A program made the position numbers and the translations under genes. Source: CAZDHT01 sp964505325 (lineage in GTDB: Bacteria > Planctomycetota > PUPC01). Taken from it: a stretch of DNA of 64,000 nucleotides. The notes under the pieces are model-generated. The model was not told where the DNA came from. It saw only the letters and a program-made list of their open reading frames with translations, and ran no database searches. Positions 25,294 to 35,370 of the stretch are shown here, one piece after another (position 1 is the first letter of the stretch; the number at the start of each line of letters is the position of its first letter). The stretch lies in the NCBI GenBank assembly GCA_964505325.1, contig CAZDHT010000001.1, forward strand, positions 1 through 64,000, written 5' to 3'.

Positions 25294-25848
25294 ATGAAAC
25301 GGTATTGGATGTTTGCCGCAGTGACGTTGGCATTGGCGCTGGCCGCGGGGCCGGCTTTGGCGAAGGACGGACCGGGCGGGAAGGGCCCTGGCCGGCGCGG
25401 CCGCCAGATGCGGCGGCGCGGGCTCGGCATGCGCCGCGGGCCGGGCATGCGCCGCGGGCCCCTGATGCTCCGCCTGGGCGAGAAGCTCGAGCTGGGCGAG
25501 CAACAGAAGAAGAAGATCGCCGAGATCCGCGAGGCCGCCCGCGAGAAGATCAAGGCCGCCGACTCCCCCGAGAAGCGGCACGAGATCATCAAGCAGGTTC
25601 GCGAGGACATCAAGAAGGTCCTCACCGCCGAGCAGATCAAGAAGCAGGAAGAGGTCCGCAAGGAGCACGGCCTCGGCCTGACCGAGGAGCAGCGCGAGAA
25701 GATGGCGGAGATCCGCAAGAAGATGCACGAGGAGATGAAGAAGGTCCTCACCGAAGAGCAGCTCAAGAAGCAGGATCAACTCCGCCGGCGCTTTCGCGGC
25801 CGGCGGCACCACTTCGGGCCGCCTCTCGGCCCGCGGCCCGAGAAGTAG
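25294..25848 (+). CDS. Spy/CpxP-like (LTXXQ) periplasmic protein
   Basis: 184 residues. A signal peptide ending ALAAGPALA opens it, followed by a Gly/Arg/Met-rich segment (RRGLGMRRGPGMRRGP) and a long helical region with two LT-x-E-Q motifs (LTAEQIKK and LTEEQLKK), plus LTEEQREK. LTXXQ proteins form a helical cradle in the periplasm that acts as a chaperone or metal sensor. GGAGG at 25281-25285 supports the ATG at 25294. It lies just upstream of an ECF sigma operon whose third and fourth genes are also exported helical proteins, so a shared envelope-stress function is likely. Confidence 0.75.
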   Translation: MKRYWMFAAVTLALALAAGPALAKDGPGGKGPGRRGRQMRRRGLGMRRGPGMRRGPLMLRLGEKLELGEQQKKKIAEIREAAREKIKAADSPEKRHEIIKQVREDIKKVLTAEQIKKQEEVRKEHGLGLTEEQREKMAEIRKKMHEEMKKVLTEEQLKKQDQLRRRFRGRRHHFGPPLGPRPEK

Positions 25849-26009
25849 GGCGTCGATACGCCCGCGCGTGCAGCTCAGGCGCTCGGATCCGTCCGGGCGT
25901 CTGAGCCGTGGTGCGCCGGCACGGAATCGGGGTCGTAATCTGACCGAAGTTCGATTATGATTGGCATGACGCGACAGGGGCGGATAGGCAGGGCAGGTAA
26001 GACCACGGC

Positions 26010-26570
26010 GTGGATGAAACGGACTGGACCGACATCAGGGCTTCGCTGGCCGGCGACGACGACGCGTTTGCGCGGCTGGTCGAGCGCTACGAGCCGCAGG
26101 TTGCACGCCTGATGTGGCGGTTCAGCCGCGACCGCGTTCAGTGCGAGGAGTTGATACAGGACGTGTTTGTCGAGGCGTACCTGAGCTTGAAGAGCTACCG
26201 CGGCGACGCGCCGTTCCTGCATTGGCTCCGCCGCATCGGCACCCGGGTCGGATACCGCTTCTGGAAGAAGCGGGCGAAGGACAAGGGCCGCGTACCCTTG
26301 AGCGAGGTCCAGGGGCTTGCCGGCAAGCCGGAAGAGACCGACCCGGCCCTCGCCGGGGAACTGCTCGACGCCCTGCTGGCACAATTGCGACCGGCCGACC
26401 GCCTGGTCCTGACGCTCGAGTACCTGGAAGGATGCTCGATGAAGGAGATCGCCGAGCGGACCGGCTGGAACGTCGCGGCGGTCAAGATGCGGGCGCACCG
26501 GGCCCGCGGGAAGCTGAAGAAGATCGCGGAACGCGACCGTCTTCTGGAGACGCTGCCATGGACGAACTGA
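26010..26570 (+). CDS. ECF-type RNA polymerase sigma factor
   Basis: 186 residues. Region 2 is near residues 20-75 (FARLVERYEPQVARLMW, CEELIQDVFVEAYL, FLHWLRRIGTRV) and region 4 near 130-175 (LVLTLEYLEGCSMKEIAERT, then VAAVKMRAHRARGKL). Two domains and no region 3 define an ECF sigma. It directs RNA polymerase to a small stress regulon. GTG is the start. The anti-sigma gene overlaps its end by 13 bases, so the pair is coupled. Confidence 0.9.
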   Translation: MDETDWTDIRASLAGDDDAFARLVERYEPQVARLMWRFSRDRVQCEELIQDVFVEAYLSLKSYRGDAPFLHWLRRIGTRVGYRFWKKRAKDKGRVPLSEVQGLAGKPEETDPALAGELLDALLAQLRPADRLVLTLEYLEGCSMKEIAERTGWNVAAVKMRAHRARGKLKKIAERDRLLETLPWTN

Positions 26571-26815
26571 AGGCGCTTGAGGAGTTGGCTCGACAGGCCC
26601 GCAAGGAAGAGCCGCCGGTGCGCGGCGTGACCGCCCGCGTGCTGGCGGAGATCCGGTCGCGGCGCCGGTTCCGCGTCTGGCCGCTGTCCGTCTTTGCCGC
26701 CGCCTCCGCCGTCGCCGCCTCGGTGCTCCTGGCCGTCGCCGTGCATTACTGGACGAGCGCACCCGACCCACTGACGGAGCTATGCGCCTCTTTCGAGGTG
26801 ACCGAGCTATGGTAG
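26558..26815 (+). CDS. Putative membrane anti-sigma factor
   Basis: 85 residues, starting 13 bases before the sigma stop. A short cytoplasmic part (about 1-40, LKALEELARQARKE) is followed by one membrane helix (VFAAASAVAASVLLAVAVHY) and a short outside tail. The size and position directly behind an ECF sigma gene suggest a single-pass anti-sigma factor, but there is no zinc (HxxxCxxC) motif. The call is positional. Its TAG overlaps the start region of the next gene. Confidence 0.65.
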   Translation: MDELKALEELARQARKEEPPVRGVTARVLAEIRSRRRFRVWPLSVFAAASAVAASVLLAVAVHYWTSAPDPLTELCASFEVTELW

Positions 26816-27510
26816 ACACGCACGACACGTCCGAAACTGTCCGAGCCGAAGCGCCGCCCCGCCGCGGGCGGACCGGCCTCGTGCTGCTCCTGGGCGCCGT
26901 GATCCTGCTCAGCGGCATCGCCCTCGGGACGGGCGGCGCCATGCTGTGGCTCAAGCCGCCCGAACCGCCCCCCCCCGGCCCGGGGCGTCACTCTGCGGAG
27001 GAGATCGCGGTGTGCGTCGCGGAGCAATGCGGCCTCGACGAAGAGCAAACCGCGACCATCCGCGAGGTCATGGCCCGCCGGCTCGAGCGCCTCCGCGCCA
27101 TCCACGACGACACGGCGGAGCGCATCCTGGCCGAGCACGACTCCCTGCGCCAGGAGATGAAAGCCGCGCTGACCGCCGAGCAGTTCGAGCGATGGGACGA
27201 GCACTTCCGAGGGCTCCAGAAGCGCTCCCCCCTGGTCCGCCGCGGCCGGCGCGGCCGGTCACGCTGGCTCCGAGATCCGAAAGAGATGTTCCGCCGCCTG
27301 GACCTCAACAAGGACGGCAAGCTGACGCAGGGCGAGGTGCCCGAGTTGACCTGGCATCGGCTGTCGCGCGCCGACACCGACGGCGACGGCGCCGTCACCG
27401 AAGAGGAGCTGAGGGCGTTCCGCGGCGCCAAGCCCGGACCTCCCGGCCCGCATTCGGGGGGTCGGGGCCCGCGCGACCGCCAGAGCAAACCGGGCAGGAG
27501 AGAACCATGA
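26809..27510 (+). CDS. Membrane-anchored LTXXQ-like protein with EF-hands
   Basis: 233 residues. One N-terminal membrane helix (about 22-45, VLLLGAVILLSGIALGTGG) precedes a helical sensor-like region (EEIAVCVAEQCGLDEEQ to AALTAEQFERWDEHF) with an LTAEQ motif as in Spy/CnrX-type proteins. Two EF-hand loops follow: DLNKDGKLTQGE and DTDGDGAVTEEE, both with the Asp/Glu ligands needed to bind calcium. The gene overlaps the anti-sigma gene and the following one by a few bases (ATGA). A metal-sensing periplasmic partner of the sigma/anti-sigma pair is a plausible inference. Confidence 0.75.
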   Translation: MVDTHDTSETVRAEAPPRRGRTGLVLLLGAVILLSGIALGTGGAMLWLKPPEPPPPGPGRHSAEEIAVCVAEQCGLDEEQTATIREVMARRLERLRAIHDDTAERILAEHDSLRQEMKAALTAEQFERWDEHFRGLQKRSPLVRRGRRGRSRWLRDPKEMFRRLDLNKDGKLTQGEVPELTWHRLSRADTDGDGAVTEEELRAFRGAKPGPPGPHSGGRGPRDRQSKPGRREP

Positions 27511-28202
27511 ACCGGAAGTCGCTGCTGGTCACGACGTGTGTGGTGGCCGTGGTTGCCGGAGCCGCTGCGGCGGCCTATCTCGCCTGGCCGGAGAAGAAGC
27601 CCGAGGCGCCCGCGCTGCCCGCCGGTGACAATCCCGAACAGATGGCCGAGCAGGCCATCGCCTACATGGTCTCTGACGATTTCGCCACGCTGGACGAGGC
27701 GCAGCGCGAGGCGTACGTCGAACGGGTCGCCGAACAATTCGCGGAGAGAGACGTCCGGCCGTTCTTCCGCCGCGGCCGGCGCGCCGATAGCGAGAAAGAG
27801 CCGTCGGAAGAGGAGCGCGAACGCCACCGGCAGGTCATGCGCCCTCTGATGCAGAAGGTCGTCGAGAAACAGATGGACAAGTACTTCGAGCTGCCCGAGA
27901 AGGAGAAGGTCGTTTACCTCGACCGGCAGATCGACCGCATGCTCGCGGGGCGCCAGCAGCGGGAGACGCGCCGCCAGGAACGCGAGGCGGCCGAGAAGAA
28001 CTCCCCCAAGCCTGACAGCCAGGCGAGCAGCCGCGCGGATCGGGGGCCACGTCGCGGCCGCCGGTTCACCCCCGAGCGGCTCAAGGAGCGCATCGAGACC
28101 GGCGACCCGGAAGACCGCGCCCGCCGGGTCGAATACCGCCGGGCGCTCCGCGAGCGGATGGAAACGCGCGGCATCACGTTCGGCCGCGGCCGCCGGCGAT
28201 GA
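27507..28202 (+). CDS. Exported charged helical protein of unknown function
   Basis: 231 residues. One N-terminal signal/anchor helix (LLVTTCVVAVVAGAAAAAYL) is followed by a strongly charged, mostly helical region rich in Arg, Glu and Lys (around FFRRGRRADSEKEPSEEE and QQRETRRQEREAAEKN). I do not recognise a family. It is the last gene of the sigma operon, with overlapping stop and start, so it is probably part of the same response. The end is 35 bases from the convergent corA gene. Confidence 0.6.
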   Translation: MNRKSLLVTTCVVAVVAGAAAAAYLAWPEKKPEAPALPAGDNPEQMAEQAIAYMVSDDFATLDEAQREAYVERVAEQFAERDVRPFFRRGRRADSEKEPSEEERERHRQVMRPLMQKVVEKQMDKYFELPEKEKVVYLDRQIDRMLAGRQQRETRRQEREAAEKNSPKPDSQASSRADRGPRRGRRFTPERLKERIETGDPEDRARRVEYRRALRERMETRGITFGRGRRR

Positions 28203-28237
28203 GGCCGGGCACGGAACGGTGAGGGGCGGCAAGCCCC

Positions 28238-29299
28238 TCACAGCCACTTCTTCTTTCTGAAATAGACGAGCATCCCGATCACGACGACGGCCATGACCGC
28301 GAGCGCGGCCGGATAGCCCCAGCGCCAGTTCAGCTCGGGCATGACCTTGAAGTTCATCCCGTACACCCCCGCGACGAACGTCAGGGGGATGAAGATCGTG
28401 GCGATGATGGTCAAGACTTTCATCACCTCGTTCATCCGGTTGCTGAGAACCGACAGGTAGGTGCCGAGCATGCTGTTGATGGCGTCTCGGAAGACCTCGA
28501 TGGTGTCGACCACCTGGATGGTATGGTCGTACACGTCGCGGAGGTAGGGCAGTGTGGCCGGCTGGATCAACGGCGAATCGCCCCGGCCCAGGGTATTGAT
28601 CACCTCCCGCAGCGGCCACACGGACTTGCGCAGGAGGAGCGCCTGGTGTTTCATTCGGCGAACCTCGTGGGACAACTCGGGCGCGCGCTGCGACACGAGT
28701 TCCTCTTCCATGACCTCGATCCGCTCGGCCACCCCCTCCAGGATCAGGAAGTAGTTGTCGACGATCGCGTCGATCAGCGAATAGGCCAAGTAGTCCGCCC
28801 CCGTCTGCCGGATGCGGCCTCTGGCCGTGCGGATGCGGTCGCGGATCGGCTCGAATACGTCGCCCTCACGTTCCTGGAAGGACAGGACGAACCGCGGGCC
28901 GATGACGAGGCTGACCTGTTCCGCTTGGACTTCGTCGTCCTCTTCATCGTAATAGAGCATCTTCAGCACGGTGAACAGGTAGTCGTTGTAGTCCTCGGCC
29001 TTGGCGCGCTGGGTGGTGTTGGCAATGTCTTCCAGAAGCAGGGGGTGGAGGTCAAACTGTTTCCCCAGCTCGCGGATGACGTCCACGTCGTGAACGCCGT
29101 CCACGTTAATCCAGGTGACGGTCGGCGTGTCCTTGAGCCCGGCGCACTCAGCGACCGTGCTCACCGCCCGCTCCTGGCACTCCGACTCCGAGTAGTCGAT
29201 GACCGTGATGCGGACCTTCTCGGTTCGCTTTTCGCCCACGTGGATGAGCGTTCCGGGCGGCAGGCCAAGGTCGTTCGAGCGTGCGGACGTCGTGCTCAT
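28238..29299 (-). CDS. corA: CorA-type magnesium transporter
   Basis: 353 residues, the expected length. A large cytoplasmic domain is followed by the long stalk helix and two C-terminal membrane helices. The signature YGMNF occurs between the two helices (around residue 318), followed by an acidic-aromatic loop (PELNWRWGYP) and a basic C-terminus (RKKKWL). The protein forms a pentameric Mg2+ (Co2+, Ni2+) channel. It is transcribed alone, leftward, from a promoter at 29395-29422. Confidence 0.93.
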   Translation of the reverse strand: MSTTSARSNDLGLPPGTLIHVGEKRTEKVRITVIDYSESECQERAVSTVAECAGLKDTPTVTWINVDGVHDVDVIRELGKQFDLHPLLLEDIANTTQRAKAEDYNDYLFTVLKMLYYDEEDDEVQAEQVSLVIGPRFVLSFQEREGDVFEPIRDRIRTARGRIRQTGADYLAYSLIDAIVDNYFLILEGVAERIEVMEEELVSQRAPELSHEVRRMKHQALLLRKSVWPLREVINTLGRGDSPLIQPATLPYLRDVYDHTIQVVDTIEVFRDAINSMLGTYLSVLSNRMNEVMKVLTIIATIFIPLTFVAGVYGMNFKVMPELNWRWGYPAALAVMAVVVIGMLVYFRKKKWL

Positions 29300-29394
29300 C
29301 CTGGCGATCCTCCCTCCTGGCGCGATCCGTCGGCTCCGCCCAGTGAAGGTCTGCGGCGCCGATGCCTGAGCGCGGTCATGTGCTGCCGCAGATT

Positions 29395-29422
29395 AGTATA
29401 TCCGCTCGCCTCGGTCGGTCAA
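29395..29422 (-). promoter_or_regulatory. Promoter for corA
   Basis: On the minus strand, TTGACC (29422-29417) and TATACT (29400-29395), spacer 16, about 95 bases before the start codon. The remaining leader (29300-29394) could hold a control element, but none is recognised. Confidence 0.5.
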
Positions 29423-29539
29423 GCGTCCGTCGCGCTGCGGCGAGCCGTCTCCGACATCGGGCCGCGGAGGAAAACCGTGCAACTGCGGCGGCGGGCGCGC
29501 GTCTAAATTGTACCGGAAAACCTGTAGGAGGAATGCGCC

Positions 29540-31573
29540 ATGAGAAGAATGCGCTGGGCCAGCATCGTGCTCGCGGTGTTGCTGGTGGCTGGGGTCGCGT
29601 CGATGGCCGCGGGACAAGGGGACGGATCCTCGTTCACCATCCAGCCGGACTACTCGTACAAAAGCATCCTGAAGGTGTACGATGAACTGAAGGCCCGCAA
29701 CCAGCCGCAGTTCGTGACGACGGACGTGGTGCTCCACGCGGCTCACCTGCTGTTCGACGATTCGCTCCGCCTGATCGAGATCGACAAGCTGCATCCGCTG
29801 GCGACGGAGCTGACCTCGGCGATGGTCGGCTGGTGCCGGCAGAGCGACCTCCAGCTCGCCCGCGAGGTGAAGGCGTTCTTCTGTGTGCCGGCGAAGATCC
29901 TGGACCCGGACTTCAAGGTGCCCGCGGACGTGGCGAAGGTGGTCGCCAAGGACCTCGCCCTCATCGAGAAGCACGAGGGCGGGCATATCTCGGGAACGCT
30001 GGCGAACTGCGAGGACTTCTCGCAGTACATCCCGCGCGGCCACTACACGCGCAACGAGGCGTTCAAGCGCTATTTCATCGCGATGATGTGGTACGGACGG
30101 CGGATGTTCCGCCTCGAGGTGGCCCGGCCCGACTGCGCCCCGCTCCCCGCCGGCGTCGATCCCTGGACCTCCGGACACAAGCCGCGCGAGGCCAAGGCCG
30201 CGCTCCTCATCACCTGGATGCTCCACCACGTCAAGGTCAACGGCGAACCGGCCATCAAGACGTGGGACAAGCTCTACATCCCCACCACGCTCTTCGCCGG
30301 GCGAACGGAAGATCTCAACCCGCACGAGGTCAGGGCGCTGGCCCAAAAGGTGTGGGGCGCGCTGCCGCTGCCGACGAAGCTCAACGATGGCGCCAAGCTG
30401 GCCGAGTTCATCCGGCTCGCGACCGCGTTCACCAAGCCCAAGATCGACTCGCTCGGCTCGGGCCGCAAGGGCTTTTGCTTCATGGCCCAACGGTTCACGC
30501 CCGACAGCTACATCACCCAGTGCCTGGTCACCGACGCCGACCGCCCGTTCGGCTACGGCGTGCCCAGACATCCGCTCGTCTACACCGGCCCGAAGGACCC
30601 GCATCCGTTCACGTGGGGGCGGAATATCTACATCGGGCCGCCCGAGCGGCGGTTCATGCCGCGCGGGCTGGACGTGATGGCGGTGTTCGGCTGCGAAGAG
30701 GCTCTCGGCATTCTCAAGGCCGAGGGCGACACGGCCTACGACGGCTACGACAAGATGCTGGCGTTCCTTCGCAAGGACGTGGGCGCGATGATGAAGCAGC
30801 GCAAGGCCGAGAACCTGTACTACGCCTGGCTCTACGCGCTCCAGCCAATGATGAAGCCGCTCACCTCGAAGCATGTGCCGGGGTGCCTGCGGTCGAACGC
30901 CTGGCTGCGCAAGCAACTGGCCACGTCGCTTGCCTCGTGGGCCGAGCTGCGGCACGACACCATCCTGTACGTCAAGCAGAGCTACACACCGGCGCCGAGG
31001 GCGATGCGGCGTACGCCGCCGTGCTACCTCGAGCCGCAGCCGGAGGTGTTCCGGCGGATCGGGGCGATGGTCAAGAAGATGGAGACGGACCTCGCCGCGC
31101 TGGGCGTGCTGCCGGGGGTCCTGAAGGACAAGTACGGCCAGTTCAACGGGCTGTGCGTGCAGCTTGCCGCCATTGCCGAGAAGGAGCTTGCCGGCAAGCC
31201 GCTCTCCGAGCGGGACTGGAGCGTGCTCGCCGGCACGGGCCGCTCGCTGCAGCGCATCACCCGCCTGCCCCCGGCGGTCAGCAAGAAGATCAAGTCGGAG
31301 ACCGATTCGCACATGGCGCTGGTGGCCGACGTGCACACGGATACCAACGCGAGCGTCGTCCTGGAGGAGGCGGTGGGCGCGCCGTTCCTGCTGACCGTGC
31401 GCATGCCCGTCAACGGGCGGACGGTTGCACTGCGCGGCGCGGTCTTCTCGTACTACGAGTTCAAGCACCCGATGAAGGACCGCCTCACCGACGAGAAGTG
31501 GCAGACGGTCCTGGGCGACCCGCAGCAGCGCCCGGCGCTGCCAAAGTGGCTGCCCGTCATCCGGAACCGGTGA
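29540..31573 (+). CDS. DUF3160 exported protein
   Basis: 677 residues. A signal peptide (LAVLLVAGVASMAAGQ) begins it. Features I associate with DUF3160 are FVTTDVVLHAAHLLFDDSLR near residue 55, RYFIAMMWYGRRMF, LYIPTTLFAGRTEDLNPHE, and CFMAQRFTPDSYI, with HPFTWGRNIYIGPPE further on. The function is unknown; no catalytic motif is evident to me. TAGGAGG before the ATG is a good ribosome site. The gene stands alone in front of the tRNA-tuf cluster. Confidence 0.75.
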   Translation: MRRMRWASIVLAVLLVAGVASMAAGQGDGSSFTIQPDYSYKSILKVYDELKARNQPQFVTTDVVLHAAHLLFDDSLRLIEIDKLHPLATELTSAMVGWCRQSDLQLAREVKAFFCVPAKILDPDFKVPADVAKVVAKDLALIEKHEGGHISGTLANCEDFSQYIPRGHYTRNEAFKRYFIAMMWYGRRMFRLEVARPDCAPLPAGVDPWTSGHKPREAKAALLITWMLHHVKVNGEPAIKTWDKLYIPTTLFAGRTEDLNPHEVRALAQKVWGALPLPTKLNDGAKLAEFIRLATAFTKPKIDSLGSGRKGFCFMAQRFTPDSYITQCLVTDADRPFGYGVPRHPLVYTGPKDPHPFTWGRNIYIGPPERRFMPRGLDVMAVFGCEEALGILKAEGDTAYDGYDKMLAFLRKDVGAMMKQRKAENLYYAWLYALQPMMKPLTSKHVPGCLRSNAWLRKQLATSLASWAELRHDTILYVKQSYTPAPRAMRRTPPCYLEPQPEVFRRIGAMVKKMETDLAALGVLPGVLKDKYGQFNGLCVQLAAIAEKELAGKPLSERDWSVLAGTGRSLQRITRLPPAVSKKIKSETDSHMALVADVHTDTNASVVLEEAVGAPFLLTVRMPVNGRTVALRGAVFSYYEFKHPMKDRLTDEKWQTVLGDPQQRPALPKWLPVIRNR

Positions 31574-31732
31574 GGGGACGAGTGCCAAGTACCCGCCCGC
31601 GCCACCGTTCAACCCTTCATCCGGAGGTTATTTGGCATAGAATATGGAGCCCCCGGCCCAAGTCCTGCGGGGGCGAGACGAAAAACTTTTCCTTCCCTCA
31701 AAAAATCCCCAAAAAAAGCGGGTGATTTTTGT

Positions 31733-31760
31733 TTGACATGGGGCCAAAATGTGTTATAGT
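31733..31760 (+). promoter_or_regulatory. Strong promoter for the tRNA-tuf cluster
   Basis: TTGACA (31733-31738) and TATAGT (31755-31760), spacer 16, 29 bases before the first tRNA. An A/T-rich stretch (31680-31732) ahead could act as an UP-element or end upstream transcription. Confidence 0.65.
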
Positions 31761-31789
31761 TCTCAATTCGCTACATTTGGCCACTTAAG

Positions 31790-31864
31790 GCCAGCGTAGC
31801 TCAACGGCAGAGCTTCCGCCTTGTAAGCGGAAGGTTGTGAGTTCGAATCTCACCGCTGGCTCCA
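31790..31864 (+). tRNA. tRNA-Thr (anticodon TGT)
   Basis: The acceptor stem GCCAGCG pairs with CGCTGGC (31854-31860), with CCA encoded. The anticodon arm TCCGC-CTTGTAA-GCGGA gives TGT, reading ACA. The T-arm GTGAG-TTCGAAT-CTCAC is intact. It is the first of four tRNAs ahead of tuf, a common bacterial order. Confidence 0.95.
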
Positions 31865-31999
31865 GCCTTCGCCGGCTAAGGCCAGCCAAGGTTAAGAGTT
31901 GTCTTTTGACAAGGTAGTCGCCCCGGAGGGCTGCGTGCAGTTCGCGGCGCGCCCGCCGTTTGCCGGCGGCGAAGTTGAGCGCGGGCGGAGCCGAGAGAC

Positions 32000-32084
<85 letters not shown>

Positions 32085-32108
32085 TTTAGCGTCTGGCGGG
32101 TCAGGGAC

Positions 32109-32182
32109 GCGGGCGTAGCTCAACGGTAGAGCCCCAGCCTTCCAAGCTGGCTGTGTGGGTTCGATTCCCATCGCCCGCTCCA
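32109..32182 (+). tRNA. tRNA-Gly (anticodon TCC)
   Basis: GCGGGCG pairs with CGCCCGC (32172-32178), then TCCA. The anticodon arm CCAGC-CTTCCAA-GCTGG gives TCC, reading GGA/GGG. Confidence 0.95.
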
Positions 32183-32194
32183 GGCAACCGGCAG

Positions 32195-32266
<72 letters not shown>

Positions 32267-32397
32267 CTCTCGAGGAAGTGGTTGAGTCGGCCGGCCGCTC
32301 GGCCCGCCGGCATTGATGATGAGAACCCGAGATCGGGTCCCGGCGTTCTGCGTGTGGCGCGCAAGCGGCGAGGGCCGGAGCGTGTGGAGGACAGAAG

Positions 32398-33600
<1,203 letters not shown>

Positions 33601-33604
33601 GTCT

Positions 33605-33754
33605 ATGCGACAGTACATCACGCTCGAATGCACCGAGTGCAAGCACCAGAACTACCGGACGAGCAAGGAGACGCGCGGCAGCGGCCGGCTCGAGCTGAAG
33701 AAGTATTGCCGCTTCTGCCGGACGCATACGCCGCACAAGGAACGCAGGAAGTAG
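33605..33754 (+). CDS. rpmG: 50S ribosomal protein L33
   Basis: 49 residues, full size. It keeps the two Cys pairs of the zinc form: CTEC near the N-terminus and CRFC, and the basic [15 protein letters not shown] end, so it is the zinc-binding (C+) paralogue. It lies five bases after tuf and before tRNA-Trp, the standard place. It is too short for many gene finders but is clear. Confidence 0.93.
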   Translation: MRQYITLECTECKHQNYRTSKETRGSGRLELKKYCRFCRTHTPHKERRK

Positions 33755-33810
33755 AGCGCAAGTGGCCGGCCGGCGGCCGGTGGGGCGTCGGCCGGAGCCG
33801 ATGCCCACAC

Positions 33811-33887
33811 AGGGCAGTAGCTCAATTTGGCAGAGCACCGGTCTCCAAAACCGGCGGTTAGGGGTTCGAGTCCCTTCTGCCCTGCCA
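33811..33887 (+). tRNA. tRNA-Trp (anticodon CCA)
   Basis: AGGGCAG pairs with CTGCCCT (33877-33883), with discriminator G and an encoded CCA. The anticodon arm CCGGT-CTCCAAA-ACCGG gives CCA. It sits between rpmG and secE, as in many bacteria. Confidence 0.95.
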
Positions 33888-33926
33888 TGGCAGGGGCCGT
33901 TTTCGGCGCTCGGTTTGACGGCAACG

Positions 33927-33949
33927 CTTCAAATGGCTGAAGTGTCACG
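33927..33949 (+). repeat. Dispersed repeat family B copy
   Basis: CTTCAAATGGCTGAAGTGTC, with ACG after it. It lies between tRNA-Trp and secE in the transcribed operon. Confidence 0.65.
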
Positions 33950-33968
33950 TTTGAGGTAATGCTCGCCG

Positions 33969-34346
33969 ATGGAGTTCCAAGTCTACAAGAAGCAAGAGGG
34001 CATGTGGGCGCGGATGCCGCTAGCCATCGTCGGCGGGATCATCACGTTCTACGCGACCGACGCGGCGACGAAGTGGGACTTCTGGCCGAGCCGGCACATC
34101 TGGGCCGGAGTCGTGTTTGCCGCGCTCGCCGTCGCTACGGTGTTCATCGCCTTCTTCCATCGCAAGATGGGTGACATCCTGATCGAGACAGAGAGCGAGA
34201 TGAGGAAGGTCGTGTGGCCCACCCGGGAAGAAGTTCAGGGCTCGACCATCGTGGTCATCGCCACGGTGGTCATCCTGGGGCTGTCCATTTTCGTGGTCGA
34301 CGTCGGGCTCGCCGGTTTCCTGAGGGTGATCGGCCTGTACCAATAG
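33969..34346 (+). CDS. secE: Preprotein translocase subunit SecE
   Basis: 125 residues with three membrane helices (about 17-34, 46-66, 92-122), the longer SecE form. The cytoplasmic segment ESEMRKVVWPTREEVQGSTI is the conserved SecE signature before the last helix. It pairs with SecY (encoded at 58630) and clamps it in the plasma membrane. It is followed by nusG after 13 bases, the usual arrangement. Confidence 0.93.
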   Translation: MEFQVYKKQEGMWARMPLAIVGGIITFYATDAATKWDFWPSRHIWAGVVFAALAVATVFIAFFHRKMGDILIETESEMRKVVWPTREEVQGSTIVVIATVVILGLSIFVVDVGLAGFLRVIGLYQ

Positions 34347-34359
34347 CAGAGGGCTCAGC

Positions 34360-34887
34360 GTGAAACAGTGGTACGTGTTGCGGGTGCAGACCAACCGGGA
34401 GGAGACGGTGCGAGAGGGTCTGCTGACCCGCGTTCGCGCCGCCGGGCAGGACGACCACATCAACGGCATCCTCGTCCCCACAGAGAAGGTGTCGGAGATC
34501 AAAGGCGGCAAGCGCGTGATCTCGGAACGGAAGATCTACCCGGGCTACCTCTTCGTGGAGATGGAGTTGAACGAGGAGACGCTGGCGCTGGTGAAGAACT
34601 GTCCCGGCATCGGCGACTTCCTCGGCACCAGCGGCATCGCCGTGCCGCTCAGCGAGAGAGAGGTGGAAAAGGTCACCGCCGAGGCGGAGAGCAAGGAAGA
34701 CACTCCGACCCTCAAGATCGATCTCGAGCCCGGCGACAACATCAAGATCGTCGAGGGCGCGTTCAAAAACTTCGATGGTACGGTGGACGAAGTGCTGGGC
34801 GACAAGGGTCTCCTCCGCGTCGTGGTGACCATCTTCGGCCGCCCGACGCCCGTCGAGCTCGAATACTGGCAGGTCGAAAAGGCATAA
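34360..34887 (+). CDS. nusG: Transcription termination/antitermination factor NusG
   Basis: 175 residues from GTG. The NGN domain begins KQWYVLRVQTNREE and has the hydrophobic patch around KIYPGYLFVEMEL; the C-terminal KOW domain has EPGDNIKIVEGAFKNFDGTV. It binds RNA polymerase and ribosomal S10 and couples transcription to translation. The intergenic gap to rplK holds a short family C repeat (34909-34926). Confidence 0.95.
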   Translation: MKQWYVLRVQTNREETVREGLLTRVRAAGQDDHINGILVPTEKVSEIKGGKRVISERKIYPGYLFVEMELNEETLALVKNCPGIGDFLGTSGIAVPLSEREVEKVTAEAESKEDTPTLKIDLEPGDNIKIVEGAFKNFDGTVDEVLGDKGLLRVVVTIFGRPTPVELEYWQVEKA

Positions 34888-34908
34888 CGTCGGATGAATG
34901 GCCCCGGG

Positions 34909-34926
34909 TAAACACGGATAAACGCA
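34909..34926 (+). repeat. Short dispersed repeat family C copy
   Basis: GTAAACACGGATAAACGC resembles the longer inverted repeat between rpsL and rpsG. It lies directly before the rplK start codon, so the rplK leader is made of repeat sequence. Confidence 0.5.
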
Positions 34927-34927
34927 A

Positions 34928-35353
34928 ATGGCGAAAGAAGTCGTCGAGGTCTTCAGGATGCAGGTGGTCGCGGGCCAGGCAACGCCCGCCCCCCCGGTCG
35001 GCGTCGCTCTGGGCCCAAGGAACGTCAACCCGGGCGCGTTCTGCAAGGAGTTCAACGACCGCACGCGCGCCCTCCAGGGCACCACCGTCACCGTCGAGAT
35101 GACGATCTACCGGGACCGGTCGTTCTCCTTCGAGGTGCTCGGCCCCCCGGCGTCGGCCCTGCTGAAGAAGGCGGCCAATATCGTCAAGGGGTCCAGCGTG
35201 CCGAACAAAGAGAAGGTCGCGCAGGTGACCCGTTCCCAGATCGAGGCGATCGCCAAGGAGAAGATGAAGGATCTCAACACCAGGGATCTGGCGGCGGCGG
35301 TCGGGCAGTTGGAAGGCACCGCTCGCAGCATGGGTATCGATATCGTCGACTAG
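34928..35353 (+). CDS. rplK: 50S ribosomal protein L11
   Basis: 141 residues, standard length. The N-terminal domain has QVVAGQATPAPPVGVALGP with the proline switch helix, and the C-terminal RNA-binding domain has KDLNTRDLAAAVGQLEGTAR and SMGIDIVD. It forms the GTPase-centre stalk base with L10 and L12, and it is the target of thiopeptides. Confidence 0.96.
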   Translation: MAKEVVEVFRMQVVAGQATPAPPVGVALGPRNVNPGAFCKEFNDRTRALQGTTVTVEMTIYRDRSFSFEVLGPPASALLKKAANIVKGSSVPNKEKVAQVTRSQIEAIAKEKMKDLNTRDLAAAVGQLEGTARSMGIDIVD

Positions 35354-35370
35354 GGCCCCGAACATGACGC

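Noticed and set aside
31640..31700. Intrinsic terminator after the DUF3160 gene
   Set aside because: GCCCCC and GGGGGC can pair, but no U-tract follows directly; A-rich sequence comes instead, so the call is too weak.
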